From the NCBI RefSeq assembly GCF_003591655.1, contig NZ_QVRA01000018.1, forward strand, positions 1 through 64,000: a stretch of 64,000 nucleotides of DNA. The letters are read 5' to 3'. This DNA is from Sphingobium terrigena. GTDB taxonomy: Bacteria > Pseudomonadota > Alphaproteobacteria > Sphingomonadales > Sphingomonadaceae. The notes under the pieces are model-generated. The model was given only the letters and a program-made list of their open reading frames with translations, ran no database searches and was not told where the DNA came from. Of the stretch, positions 17,466 to 25,364 are shown piece after piece. Both the position numbers and the translations under genes were made by a program. Numbering within the stretch: the stretch's first letter is position 1; each line of letters begins with the position of its first letter.

Positions 17466-18677
17466 ATGAGCACCATCGCACGAGATCCGTCTCCCTATAC
17501 CGCGCCTGATCGCTATGTCGACAGGAAGCGCTATCTATGGATGTTGTCGGTCGTCTGGCCAGCGGCGCCGCTGATTGGCCTCTACCTTGTCAGCGTGACC
17601 GGGTGGAGTGTGTTTTACGCCTTTACGCTGGTCGTCTGGTATGCCGTCATCCCGGCGCTGGACGTCTTGTTTGGAAATGATCCGAATAACCCCCCGGAGG
17701 CGGCCGTGGCCCGTCTCGAGGCGGATCGGTATTATCGAGTTCTAACCTATCTTACCGTCCCAGTGCATTATGCCTCACTCATCGTCTCGGCATGGTGGGT
17801 GGTGACCAAGCCGATGGCCTGGTGGGAAGTTGTCGCGCTTGCGCTGTCTCTGGGCATCGTCAACGGCCTGGCTCTGAACACCGGCCATGAATTGGGACAC
17901 AAGAAGGAAGCCTTTGACCGCTGGATGGCCAAGATCGTTCTGGCCGTGGTCGGCTACGGCCACTTCTTCATCGAGCACAATAAAGGCCACCATCGCGACG
18001 TTGCGACCCCCGAAGATCCCGCTACGTCCAGGATGGGTGAAAGCATCTATAAATTTTCGCTGCGCGAAATTCCGGGCGCCTTCAAGCGCGCCTGGAATCT
18101 GGAAAAGGTGCGGCTGGAGCGCTTGAACAAGGGTGTCTGGAGCCTGGACAACGAAATCATCCCGCCGCTGCTGATTACAATCGTCCTTTACACGTCCCTG
18201 TTGCTGGCGTTCGGACCCGACCCCAAGCTGCTGGTGTTCTTGCCTATCCAGATCGCCTTTGGATGGTGGCAGCTGACCAGCGCTAACTACATCGAGCACT
18301 ATGGGTTGTTGCGCGAAAAAATGGCGGACGGACGTTATGAACGCGCCCAGCCCCGGCATTCCTGGAACAGCAATCACATCGCCTCCAATCTGATCCTGTT
18401 CCATCTCCAAAGGCACTCCGATCACCACGCCCACCCGACCCGCAGCTATCAGTCGCTCCGGGACTTCGAGGGCCTGCCGGAGTTGCCGAGCGGCTACCCC
18501 GGCATGTTCTTCATGGCGCTGATTCCGCCTGTGTTCCGATCTGTCATGGACCGCCGCGTCGTGGGATGGGCTGACGGCGATCTTGGCAAGATTCAGATCG
18601 ACGGCGCGCGCAGGAAGAAGATCGAACGCAAGTTTGGTGCTGCTTCACACCGGCCGACGCGGGCGGCCGCCGAATAG
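17466..18677 (+). CDS. alkB: AlkB alkane 1-monooxygenase
   Basis: This non-heme di-iron membrane enzyme hydroxylates n-alkanes at C1 using O2 and rubredoxin. All histidine motifs are present: HELGHK (141-146), EHNKGHH (170-176), LQRHSDHH (314-321) and NYIEHYG (274-280). Several transmembrane helices surround them. Long stretches match my recollection of AlkB from Pseudomonas GPo1, including NSNHI and HPTRSYQSLRDF. Trp58 lies at the place of GPo1 Trp55, whose bulk is known to limit chain length, so a C5-C12 range is predicted. Length of 403 aa is normal. The gene opens the operon. Confidence 0.97.
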   Translation: MSTIARDPSPYTAPDRYVDRKRYLWMLSVVWPAAPLIGLYLVSVTGWSVFYAFTLVVWYAVIPALDVLFGNDPNNPPEAAVARLEADRYYRVLTYLTVPVHYASLIVSAWWVVTKPMAWWEVVALALSLGIVNGLALNTGHELGHKKEAFDRWMAKIVLAVVGYGHFFIEHNKGHHRDVATPEDPATSRMGESIYKFSLREIPGAFKRAWNLEKVRLERLNKGVWSLDNEIIPPLLITIVLYTSLLLAFGPDPKLLVFLPIQIAFGWWQLTSANYIEHYGLLREKMADGRYERAQPRHSWNSNHIASNLILFHLQRHSDHHAHPTRSYQSLRDFEGLPELPSGYPGMFFMALIPPVFRSVMDRRVVGWADGDLGKIQIDGARRKKIERKFGAASHRPTRAAAE

Positions 18678-18726
18678 TCGCCTGCCTTGGCGACTAGCCG
18701 AGGAGCTCGTTCCGAGTCTCCTCGGC
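18675..18726 (+). repeat. Two consecutive hairpins after alkB
   Basis: TAGTCGCC/GGCGACTA (8-bp stem, 6-nt loop) begins at the alkB stop codon itself. GCCGAGGAG/CTCCTCGGC (9-bp stem, 12-nt loop) follows immediately. Neither has a T-run. They sit in the 166-bp gap before the rubredoxin gene and may stabilise alkB mRNA or reduce read-through, giving more AlkB than downstream enzymes. Confidence 0.6.
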
Positions 18727-18843
18727 CGGCAGTCGCGGGCCGCGATGGCGTCCTGAAAAGGGCGTGCCGCGCGATCGCATCCTCGTCAGCGGCCTGTCCC
18801 GAAGGTTTTTAAAAACTCAAGTCGACAAAAGGAACAAGGCGCC

Positions 18844-19062
18844 ATGGCGCGGTATCAGTGTCCCGATTGCAGCTACATCTACGATGAACTTAGGGGTGAG
18901 GCCCACGAGGGATTCCCGCCCAATACGTCTTGGGCGCAAATCCCCGAGGATTGGGCCTGTCCCGATTGCGCAGTGCGCGACAAAGCCGATTTCATCCCTC
19001 TGGACTCGGGCGAGGTCGGAGAAGAGGCGGGGCCTCAATCTGGTTCCGGAGCCGAACGATGA
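18844..19062 (+). CDS. Rubredoxin, AlkG first-domain type
   Basis: This small iron protein has 72 aa and ligands C6, C9, C39 and C42 (CPDC twice). The sequence YQCPDCSYIYDE with PEDWACPDCAVRDKADFIPL resembles the N-terminal domain of the two-domain AlkG of the OCT plasmid. The AlkG1 class is reported not to support AlkB, so its role is uncertain. Its stop overlaps the start of the next rubredoxin by 4 nt. Confidence 0.9.
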   Translation: MARYQCPDCSYIYDELRGEAHEGFPPNTSWAQIPEDWACPDCAVRDKADFIPLDSGEVGEEAGPQSGSGAER

Positions 19063-19274
19063 CCAAGGGCGACCAGGAGGCGGAACCGTCAGGTGCCGTC
19101 GAAACCGTGCCGTTCGCGAAATGGCACTGCGTGACCTGCGGCCATATCTACGATGAGGCCCTCGGTGATCCCGATACGGGCGTGGCACCTGGCACCCGTT
19201 GGGCAGATGTGCCCGCCGATTGGTACTGCCCGGACTGCGGCGCGACCAAGGAAGATTATGACCTTTATCGGTGA
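19059..19274 (+). CDS. alkG: Rubredoxin, AlkG second-domain type (electron donor to AlkB)
   Basis: This 71-aa rubredoxin has ligands C24, C27, C57 and C60 and the motifs WHCVTCGHIYDEALGD and CPDCGATKEDYDLY. These match the C-terminal AlkG domain, the type that transfers electrons to AlkB. An acidic 20-residue N terminus remains from the former linker. It is coupled to the preceding rubredoxin through ATGA. Together the two genes equal one AlkG split at its linker. Confidence 0.92.
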   Translation: MTKGDQEAEPSGAVETVPFAKWHCVTCGHIYDEALGDPDTGVAPGTRWADVPADWYCPDCGATKEDYDLYR

Positions 19275-19337
19275 CCCATTCGAGCGGACGCTTGTCTTCC
19301 CGCTTTGCAACCTTGCGGATTCCTTGAGGAGGGCCGA

Positions 19338-20792
19338 GTGAACGTTCATGCAGTCACCGCGACAACCGCGGCACCGATTCATCCCGACGGCGAGATCGAT
19401 TCCCTGTTCTCATCGCACCGCCGATCGGCCGTAGAGAACAGGACGAAATTCACGCTAAAAGCGCGACTGGTTATGTTGTCGCGACTAAAGGCAACGATGA
19501 AGACCCGGGAAGACGAGATTATCCGAGCTCTCTACACGGATTTCAGGAAGCCAGAATCCGAGGTGCGTCTGACCGAACTGTTCCCGGTCTATCAGGAAAT
19601 ATCGCATGCCCGGCGCCACCTCCGATCCTGGCTGAGACCGCACCGGGTTCACGGCTCTTTGGGGATGTTCGGAATCGCGGCCGAGGTCCGCTATCAGGCC
19701 AAGGGCGTCTGCCTGATAATTTCCCCGTGGAACTATCCGGTGAATCTCAGTTTCGGGCCGCTGGTGTCCGCGCTTGCGGCCGGAAACACCGCCATCATCA
19801 AGCCTTCCGAACTGACGCCGGCGACGTCCGCCCTGATCAGGGACATCGTCGAGCAAACCTTCCCCCGGGATCTAGTCGCCGTCTGCGAGGGCGACGTCCA
19901 GGTTTCGCAGGCCTTGCTGGATCTGCCCTTCGACCATATCTTCTTCACGGGCAGTCCCCAGGTCGGCAAGATCGTGATGGCGGCCGCGGCGAAACATTTA
20001 ACATCCGTGACGCTTGAACTCGGGGGCAAGTCCCCGACCATCGTCGATTCGACCGCGAATATCGAGCAAGCCGCTCGCAAGATCGTCTGGGGCAAGTTCG
20101 CCAATAACGGCCAGACCTGCATCGCTCCGGATCATGTCTATGTCGCTCGAGACCAGGCCCCGGCGCTGATTGATGCGCTGCGGCTCGAGATCAGGCGGGT
20201 CTACGGGCAAACGGACGGCCAGCAGAAAAACGGGCCGGACTATTGCCGAATCGTGAACCGGCGGCATTTCGAGCGCCTGACTGCCTTGGCCGATGACGCC
20301 ACATCGCGCGGCGCGACCGTCCTGGAAGGCGGAGACCGAGATCCAGGCCAGAACTATTTCTCGCCGACCATACTCGGCGGGACGACGCCGCAGATGGCGA
20401 TTTCCCAGGAAGAAATATTCGGTCCGGTTCTTCCGATCATCGAGTATGATGACATCAGCGTCGTTGTCGATGCGATCAACGCGGGTCCAAAGCCGCTTGC
20501 CATCTATGTCTTCAGCAACGACGCCGCCGTTCGCGAGGATATCATACTGAGTACCAGCTCAGGTGGCGTCTGCGTGAACAACAATGTCGTCCAATTCTTG
20601 CATCCCAACCTGCCGTTTGGCGGTGTGAACAACAGCGGTATCGGCACGGCACACGGATTCTACGGCTTCAAAGCCTTCTCCCATGAACGTGCGGTTCTGA
20701 GAGACAAATTCTCTGTCCTGCGCCTTCTATTCCCGCCGTACACCCCGGCCGTAAAGAAGCTGATCAATCTAATCGTCCGCTTTTTGGGTTGA
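19338..20792 (+). CDS. alkH: AlkH-type fatty aldehyde dehydrogenase
   Basis: This enzyme oxidises the alkanal to the fatty acid with NAD(P)+. With the chosen start it has 484 aa. The general base is in [10 protein letters not shown] (E227) and the catalytic cysteine in [10 protein letters not shown] (C261); [10 protein letters not shown] and [11 protein letters not shown] are typical of the class 3-like group. The C-terminal hydrophobic segment is consistent with membrane association. I chose the GTG at 19338 because AGGAGG lies 6 nt upstream and the next frame-compatible codon upstream is only a TTG. Segments resemble AlkH of GPo1. Confidence 0.92.
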   Translation: MNVHAVTATTAAPIHPDGEIDSLFSSHRRSAVENRTKFTLKARLVMLSRLKATMKTREDEIIRALYTDFRKPESEVRLTELFPVYQEISHARRHLRSWLRPHRVHGSLGMFGIAAEVRYQAKGVCLIISPWNYPVNLSFGPLVSALAAGNTAIIKPSELTPATSALIRDIVEQTFPRDLVAVCEGDVQVSQALLDLPFDHIFFTGSPQVGKIVMAAAAKHLTSVTLELGGKSPTIVDSTANIEQAARKIVWGKFANNGQTCIAPDHVYVARDQAPALIDALRLEIRRVYGQTDGQQKNGPDYCRIVNRRHFERLTALADDATSRGATVLEGGDRDPGQNYFSPTILGGTTPQMAISQEEIFGPVLPIIEYDDISVVVDAINAGPKPLAIYVFSNDAAVREDIILSTSSGGVCVNNNVVQFLHPNLPFGGVNNSGIGTAHGFYGFKAFSHERAVLRDKFSVLRLLFPPYTPAVKKLINLIVRFLG

Positions 20793-20840
20793 ATCGAGAA
20801 ACAAGAGAGCGGCGTCGGTAGCTGCCGTCTGGAGATCAGG

Positions 20841-22469
20841 ATGTTTGACTATATTATTGTTGGAGCGGGATCTGCCGGATGCTTGTTGGCGGAGCGGTTG
20901 TCGGCCAATCCCAGGACGCGGGTCTGTCTGCTTGAGGCGGGCCCGTCCGACCGCAGCCCGCTGATTCACATGCCCATCGGGATAGCGCTGCTGGCAAAGA
21001 GCAAGACTCTCAATTGGGCATTCGAAACACAGCCACAAGCCAATCTTGGCGGTCGACGGCTGTTTTGGCCGCGCGGCAAAACCCTTGGCGGATCGAGTTC
21101 GATCAATGCGATGGTCTATATTCGCGGGCACCGGGATGACTATGATTCGTGGGGCGAGGCAGCCGATCCGATCTGGTCTTATGATAATGTACTGCCGCTA
21201 TTCAGAGCAATGGAGTCCAACGAAAGATTTGGAACCGACGCGTTTCATGGCGGCGACGGTGAGCTTCACGTCAGTGACCTGCGAACCCGCAACCCCTTGA
21301 GCGATGCCTTCGTCGAGGCTGGACAACAGGCCCAGTTTCCGCGTGCCGTCGATTTCAACGGGGAGACGCAGGACGGCGTCGGCCTGTACCAGGTCACCCA
21401 GCACAAAGGCCGGCGCTGGAGTTCCGCGCGCGCCTTTCTTTCCAAAGCCAAGGGCCGGCCCAATCTACGGATAGTCACGGGCGCGCGGGCTACCCGGATC
21501 ATTCTGGAGGACCGCAAAGCGGTCGGCGTGACCTATGCCGTGGGGGGCAAACTCGTCGATGTGCGAACCAGGGAGGGTGAGGTCATTCTTTCGGGCGGCG
21601 CCGTCAATTCCCCGCAACTACTGCTGCTTTCCGGTATCGGCGACGCAGCCGAGCTGAACGCATTCGGTATTCCGGTGGTCGTCGACCTTCCGGCAGTCGG
21701 AAAGAATCTTCAGGATCACCTCGATATCACAATCATGCATGAGGCGAACGACCATACACCGATCGGCATCGCACCGTCATTCATCCCGCGTGCGCTGTCC
21801 GGAGCGTTTTCTTACGCTTTCCTCCGAAAGGGCTTCTTAACGAGCAACGTCGCCGAGGCGGGCGGCTTCGTCAAAAGCACACCTTCGCGGAGTCGGCCGA
21901 ATCTACAGTTTCATTTTCTCCCCACGCTTTTGAAGGACCATGGGCGCGAAATTGCGTTCGGGTATGGCTATACATTGCATGTCTGCGATCTTCTCCCCAA
22001 GAGTCGGGGCCGCATCGGGCTCACAAGCCCCAACCCGCTCGACGATCCGCTGATCGATCCAAGCTATCTCTCTGCCCCCGAAGACATCGAGACCATGGTC
22101 GCGGCGGTGAAGATCGGCCGGCAAATTCTGTCGGCGCCGTCAATGGCGGCCTTCTCGAAAACCGAACTGGTCCCTGGGCCAGCGGTCCAGAGCAAGGCGG
22201 ATATCGTGGCGGATATCCGTCGGCGAGCGGAGACGATCTATCATCCTGTGGGAACATGCCGGATGGGACGAGACCCTCAGTCGGTCGTCGATCCGTCTCT
22301 CCGGGTGCGTGGCGTGCAAGGTCTTCGCGTCGTCGACGCCTCGGTGATGCCGACGCTGGTCGCCGGAAACACCAACGCCCCGACGATGATGATTGCGGAA
22401 AGAGCTGCCGAGCTCATTCTTGGGAAAACGAAACTCGCACTCAGCACCGACATGGAGGCAGCCCGCTAA
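20841..22469 (+). CDS. alkJ: AlkJ-type GMC alcohol dehydrogenase
   Basis: This FAD flavoprotein (542 aa) oxidises the medium-chain alcohol to aldehyde; AlkJ of GPo1 feeds electrons to the respiratory chain. The FAD fold is [19 protein letters not shown], and GMC signatures include [16 protein letters not shown]. The catalytic histidine lies in [11 protein letters not shown], and the C-terminal signature is [17 protein letters not shown]. It starts 48 nt after alkH and lies in the same operon. Confidence 0.93.
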   Translation: MFDYIIVGAGSAGCLLAERLSANPRTRVCLLEAGPSDRSPLIHMPIGIALLAKSKTLNWAFETQPQANLGGRRLFWPRGKTLGGSSSINAMVYIRGHRDDYDSWGEAADPIWSYDNVLPLFRAMESNERFGTDAFHGGDGELHVSDLRTRNPLSDAFVEAGQQAQFPRAVDFNGETQDGVGLYQVTQHKGRRWSSARAFLSKAKGRPNLRIVTGARATRIILEDRKAVGVTYAVGGKLVDVRTREGEVILSGGAVNSPQLLLLSGIGDAAELNAFGIPVVVDLPAVGKNLQDHLDITIMHEANDHTPIGIAPSFIPRALSGAFSYAFLRKGFLTSNVAEAGGFVKSTPSRSRPNLQFHFLPTLLKDHGREIAFGYGYTLHVCDLLPKSRGRIGLTSPNPLDDPLIDPSYLSAPEDIETMVAAVKIGRQILSAPSMAAFSKTELVPGPAVQSKADIVADIRRRAETIYHPVGTCRMGRDPQSVVDPSLRVRGVQGLRVVDASVMPTLVAGNTNAPTMMIAERAAELILGKTKLALSTDMEAAR

Positions 22470-22562
22470 CTCGTCGCAGAAATAGGACGACAGTTGGAAC
22501 CGTATAGATCCATCAAAAAATGCCGATCCAGAATAGTGGCGGCACATAGGGAGGATAATTTC

Positions 22563-23246
22563 ATGAGAAAAAATGCAGCACATACCTATACAAGGCTTGC
22601 GCAATACACCGCCGCTCTCGCCGTCTTGAGTGCCTCCCCTCAACCTGCGTGGGCCCAGGACTCGGGAGATTTCAAGCGGTGGGCAGTAAGTGTGAATGCA
22701 ACCCGGGTCTTGGTGAGTGAGAATGCGCCCGACATCACCTTGGCGGGAGGGCATGTCCCCGGCTCGAATGTGAGGATCGGAGACGCAACGACGGTGACCG
22801 CTGATATCGGATATTTCGTCACGCCCAATATTGCCGGAAATTTGTTTCTCGGCGTACCACCGACCGCGCAAATTGACGGCGCCGGTTCGCTTGAGCCGCT
22901 CGGAACAGTGGCCAAAGTCAACTATGGACCCATCATCTTGTCGGCCCAGTACCATTTCAACAATCTTGGCAAGGTTCATCCCTATCTGGGAGTGGGGGTC
23001 GGACGGATCATCTTTCTGAATGCGCGTGACAGGGCTTTGGCTAATTTCAGCATTGACGACAGTTGGGCGCCTGCGGCTCAGGTGGGTGTTCGGTATGAGC
23101 TTGGCGCAGAATGGATGCTGAACGCCGACGTTCGATACGTTCCCTTCTCCACGCACGCCACCGGTTCACTGGGTGGAGCGCCTGTCCGGACCCGTTTGGA
23201 CATCGACCCGGTCCTGACCAGCGTCGGAGTAACTTACCGGTTCTAG
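22563..23246 (+). CDS. alkL: AlkL/OmpW-family outer-membrane alkane porin
   Basis: This 227-aa beta-barrel is thought to admit alkanes through the outer membrane. It has a signal peptide ending PAWAQ, then beta strands with the motifs GHVPGSNVRIGDATT, NLFLGVPPTAQI, GPIILSAQYHF and YLGVGVGRIIF. It ends in an aromatic residue (TYRF) as barrel proteins do. The start is the ATG after AGGGAGG. The OCT plasmid has alkL last in its operon; here it precedes beta-oxidation genes. Confidence 0.92.
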   Translation: MRKNAAHTYTRLAQYTAALAVLSASPQPAWAQDSGDFKRWAVSVNATRVLVSENAPDITLAGGHVPGSNVRIGDATTVTADIGYFVTPNIAGNLFLGVPPTAQIDGAGSLEPLGTVAKVNYGPIILSAQYHFNNLGKVHPYLGVGVGRIIFLNARDRALANFSIDDSWAPAAQVGVRYELGAEWMLNADVRYVPFSTHATGSLGGAPVRTRLDIDPVLTSVGVTYRF

Positions 23247-23265
23247 GTTCGATCGGGCGCTTCTT

Positions 23266-23327
23266 AACGGGCGGTCTGAATTTCAAGGGGAAATCCGAGT
23301 GTCGAGTCTGATGATGGACCGCCCGTT
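23266..23327 (+). repeat. Inverted repeat between alkL and the thiolase gene
   Basis: AACGGGCGGTC (23266-23276) pairs with GACCGCCCGTT (23317-23327): 11 perfect bases around a 40-nt loop. It occupies the 191-bp gap where the core alk genes end and the beta-oxidation genes begin. It could be a terminator-like attenuator or an old insertion scar. Confidence 0.55.
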
Positions 23328-23437
23328 GATGATCTCGCAGCTTACTTCGCTCAACTGTCCTCCATGCCTATGCCATCAACGGCGCGAGAATGCCCCCGAT
23401 CTGACGGTCGATAACTAACACATCAAGGAAGACCGGA

Positions 23438-24559
23438 ATGGCCGAAGCCTATATCGTCGATTATCTGCGCACGCCGTTCGCTCCGGCCTACAGGGGTGCG
23501 CTCGCCCCGGTCCGACCCGACGATCTCGCTGCCAGCGTCATCGCGGCGCTCGTAGCCCGAGCGGGATTCCCGGCCGACGAGATCGAGGACGTCAATCTCG
23601 GCTGTGCTTTTCCGGAAGGTGAGCAGGGGCTCAACATCGCTCGCTGCGCCGCGCTGACCGCCGGCCTGCCGCAATCGGTCGGCGGCTCAACGGTCAACCG
23701 CTGGTGCGGCTCTTCCATGCAGGCCATCCAGATGGCCGCCGGCGCGATCGCCATGGGAGCTGGCGACGCCTTCATCGCCGGCGGTGTCGAATCCATGAGC
23801 CGCGTACCGATGATGGGTTTCAATCCTCAACCCAACCCCGGTTGGACGGATGCTCAGCGGCTCGTCTTCCTCAACATGGGTCTGACCGCGGAGACCCTGG
23901 CGGAACGCTACTGCCTTTCCCGCGAGGAGCAGGATGCCTATTCGCTCGAAAGCCAAAAAAAAGCGCTGGCGGCGCGGGCGGACGGCAGGCTGGCTGCCGA
24001 GATATCCCCGGTCGGCGATATCCCTTCCGATGGTTGTCCGCGGGAAACGGATGCGGAGAAGCTTGCCGGATTGAAGACGGCGTTCAAGGTCGACGGCTCC
24101 GTTACCGCTGGCAACTCGTCCCCGCTCACCGACGGCGCCTCCGCGACGCTCGTCTGCTCCGCTGACTTCGTCAGGCGGCACGGGCTCGATCCGCTAGCGC
24201 GTGTGGCGGGTTACGCGATTACGGGTTGTGCTCCAGAGATCATGGGCATCGGACCTGTCGAGGCGAGCCGAAAGGCCTTGAAGCGAGCCGGCATCTCCGT
24301 GGCTGACCTCGACGTTGTGGAGATGAACGAGGCCTTCGCCGCGCAGGTCCTCGCCTGCTGTCGCGATCTCGGGATCGATCCGGCCAGTCTCAACCGGGAT
24401 GGCGGTGCCATCGCGCTCGGTCATCCGCTCGGCGCCACGGGCGCGCGTCTGGTGGGCAAGGCGTCGAGCGTACTGAAGCGCGATGGCGGACGTTATGGGC
24501 TGGCCACCCAGTGCATCGGGGGAGGACAAGGCATCGCTATGGTCCTGGAAGCGGCGTGA
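23438..24559 (+). CDS. fadA: Acetyl-CoA acyltransferase (3-ketoacyl-CoA thiolase)
   Basis: This enzyme performs the last beta-oxidation step, cleaving 3-ketoacyl-CoA to acetyl-CoA and a shortened acyl-CoA. It has 373 aa; the nucleophile is C90 in NRWCGSSMQA, with H329 in GGAIALGHPLGATGAR and C359 in QCIGGGQG. An AAGGAAG site precedes the ATG. The stop overlaps the ATG of the following gene. It is slightly shorter than usual for the family, with a compact middle region after MGFNPQPN. Confidence 0.9.
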   Translation: MAEAYIVDYLRTPFAPAYRGALAPVRPDDLAASVIAALVARAGFPADEIEDVNLGCAFPEGEQGLNIARCAALTAGLPQSVGGSTVNRWCGSSMQAIQMAAGAIAMGAGDAFIAGGVESMSRVPMMGFNPQPNPGWTDAQRLVFLNMGLTAETLAERYCLSREEQDAYSLESQKKALAARADGRLAAEISPVGDIPSDGCPRETDAEKLAGLKTAFKVDGSVTAGNSSPLTDGASATLVCSADFVRRHGLDPLARVAGYAITGCAPEIMGIGPVEASRKALKRAGISVADLDVVEMNEAFAAQVLACCRDLGIDPASLNRDGGAIALGHPLGATGARLVGKASSVLKRDGGRYGLATQCIGGGQGIAMVLEAA

Positions 24560-25346
24560 TGAGGGTGATTGCCGAAGCCGCCGTGATCGGCGCGGGCGTT
24601 ATGGGTTCCGGCATCGCGGCCCATCTGGCAATGCCTTCATCGATCGGGGTCACGCTACCTTCAGGGCGATCAAATATGCCCCGTTCCCGGTCGTCGGCGC
24701 ACTCGCGGGGATGGCGTTCGGCGGCGGCTGCGAGATCCTGCTCCATTGCAGTGCAATCCAGGCGCATGCCGAGGCGTCGATCGGTCTCGTCGAGACGAAG
24801 ATCGGCGTCGTCCCCGGCTGGGGCGGCTGCAAGGAGATGTTGATCAGGCAGTACGCACTGACAGCCGCACCGCACGGCCCTGTGGCGCCCGCGATCGCCG
24901 CCTTCAATCTGATCGCATCGGCCAGGGTCTCCGGGAGCGCCTTCGAGGCGCGCAATCTCGGTTTGCTGAGGGTAACCGACGGTATCACCATGAACCGGGA
25001 CCGACTGCTCGCCGATGCGAAGCGGAAGGCGTTGGATCTCGTGCCCGGCTACTCGGCTCCGGAAAGGCCGAAGATCGCGTTGGCCGGTCTATCGGGAGCG
25101 CCCGCCATCCGCAACCTGCTGGATAGCGAGGTGATAGCCGGTCGCGCCACAGCGCATGATCGGGTCGTGGGCATTGCCCTGATCGACACCCTGACGGGCG
25201 GTGTCAGCGCCGATCCGCTGAAGCCGGTCGGCGAGGACGAGATTACCGCGATGGAAAAGCGCGCGTTCATCGCCCTGTGCGGGACGCCGGGGACAGTGGC
25301 CCGCGTGAAGCACATGCTTGCGACCGGCAAGCCGCTGCGCAACTGA
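24559..25346 (+). pseudogene. FadN-type 3-hydroxyacyl-CoA dehydrogenase/enoyl-CoA hydratase, internally deleted
   Basis: The gene starts in frame at the thiolase stop with MRVIAEAAVIGAGVMGSGIAAHLA, the NAD-binding loop of a 3-hydroxyacyl-CoA dehydrogenase. From about 24627 the homology jumps, in another frame, to NAFIDRGHATFRAIKYAPFP, GMAFGGGCEILLH and GLVETKIGVVPGWGG. These belong to the enoyl-CoA hydratase part of the same fused protein. FadN-like proteins have about 770-790 residues; only about 260 codons remain. Both active sites are incomplete, so these two beta-oxidation steps need a chromosomal enzyme. Confidence 0.85.
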
Positions 25347-25364
25347 CGAGAGAAAGACAGAACA

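Noticed and set aside
18844..19274. Split alkG taken as a simple frameshift
   Set aside because: The second gene has its own ATG in a coupled ATGA overlap at the linker, and neither domain is damaged; a base error cannot be fully excluded.
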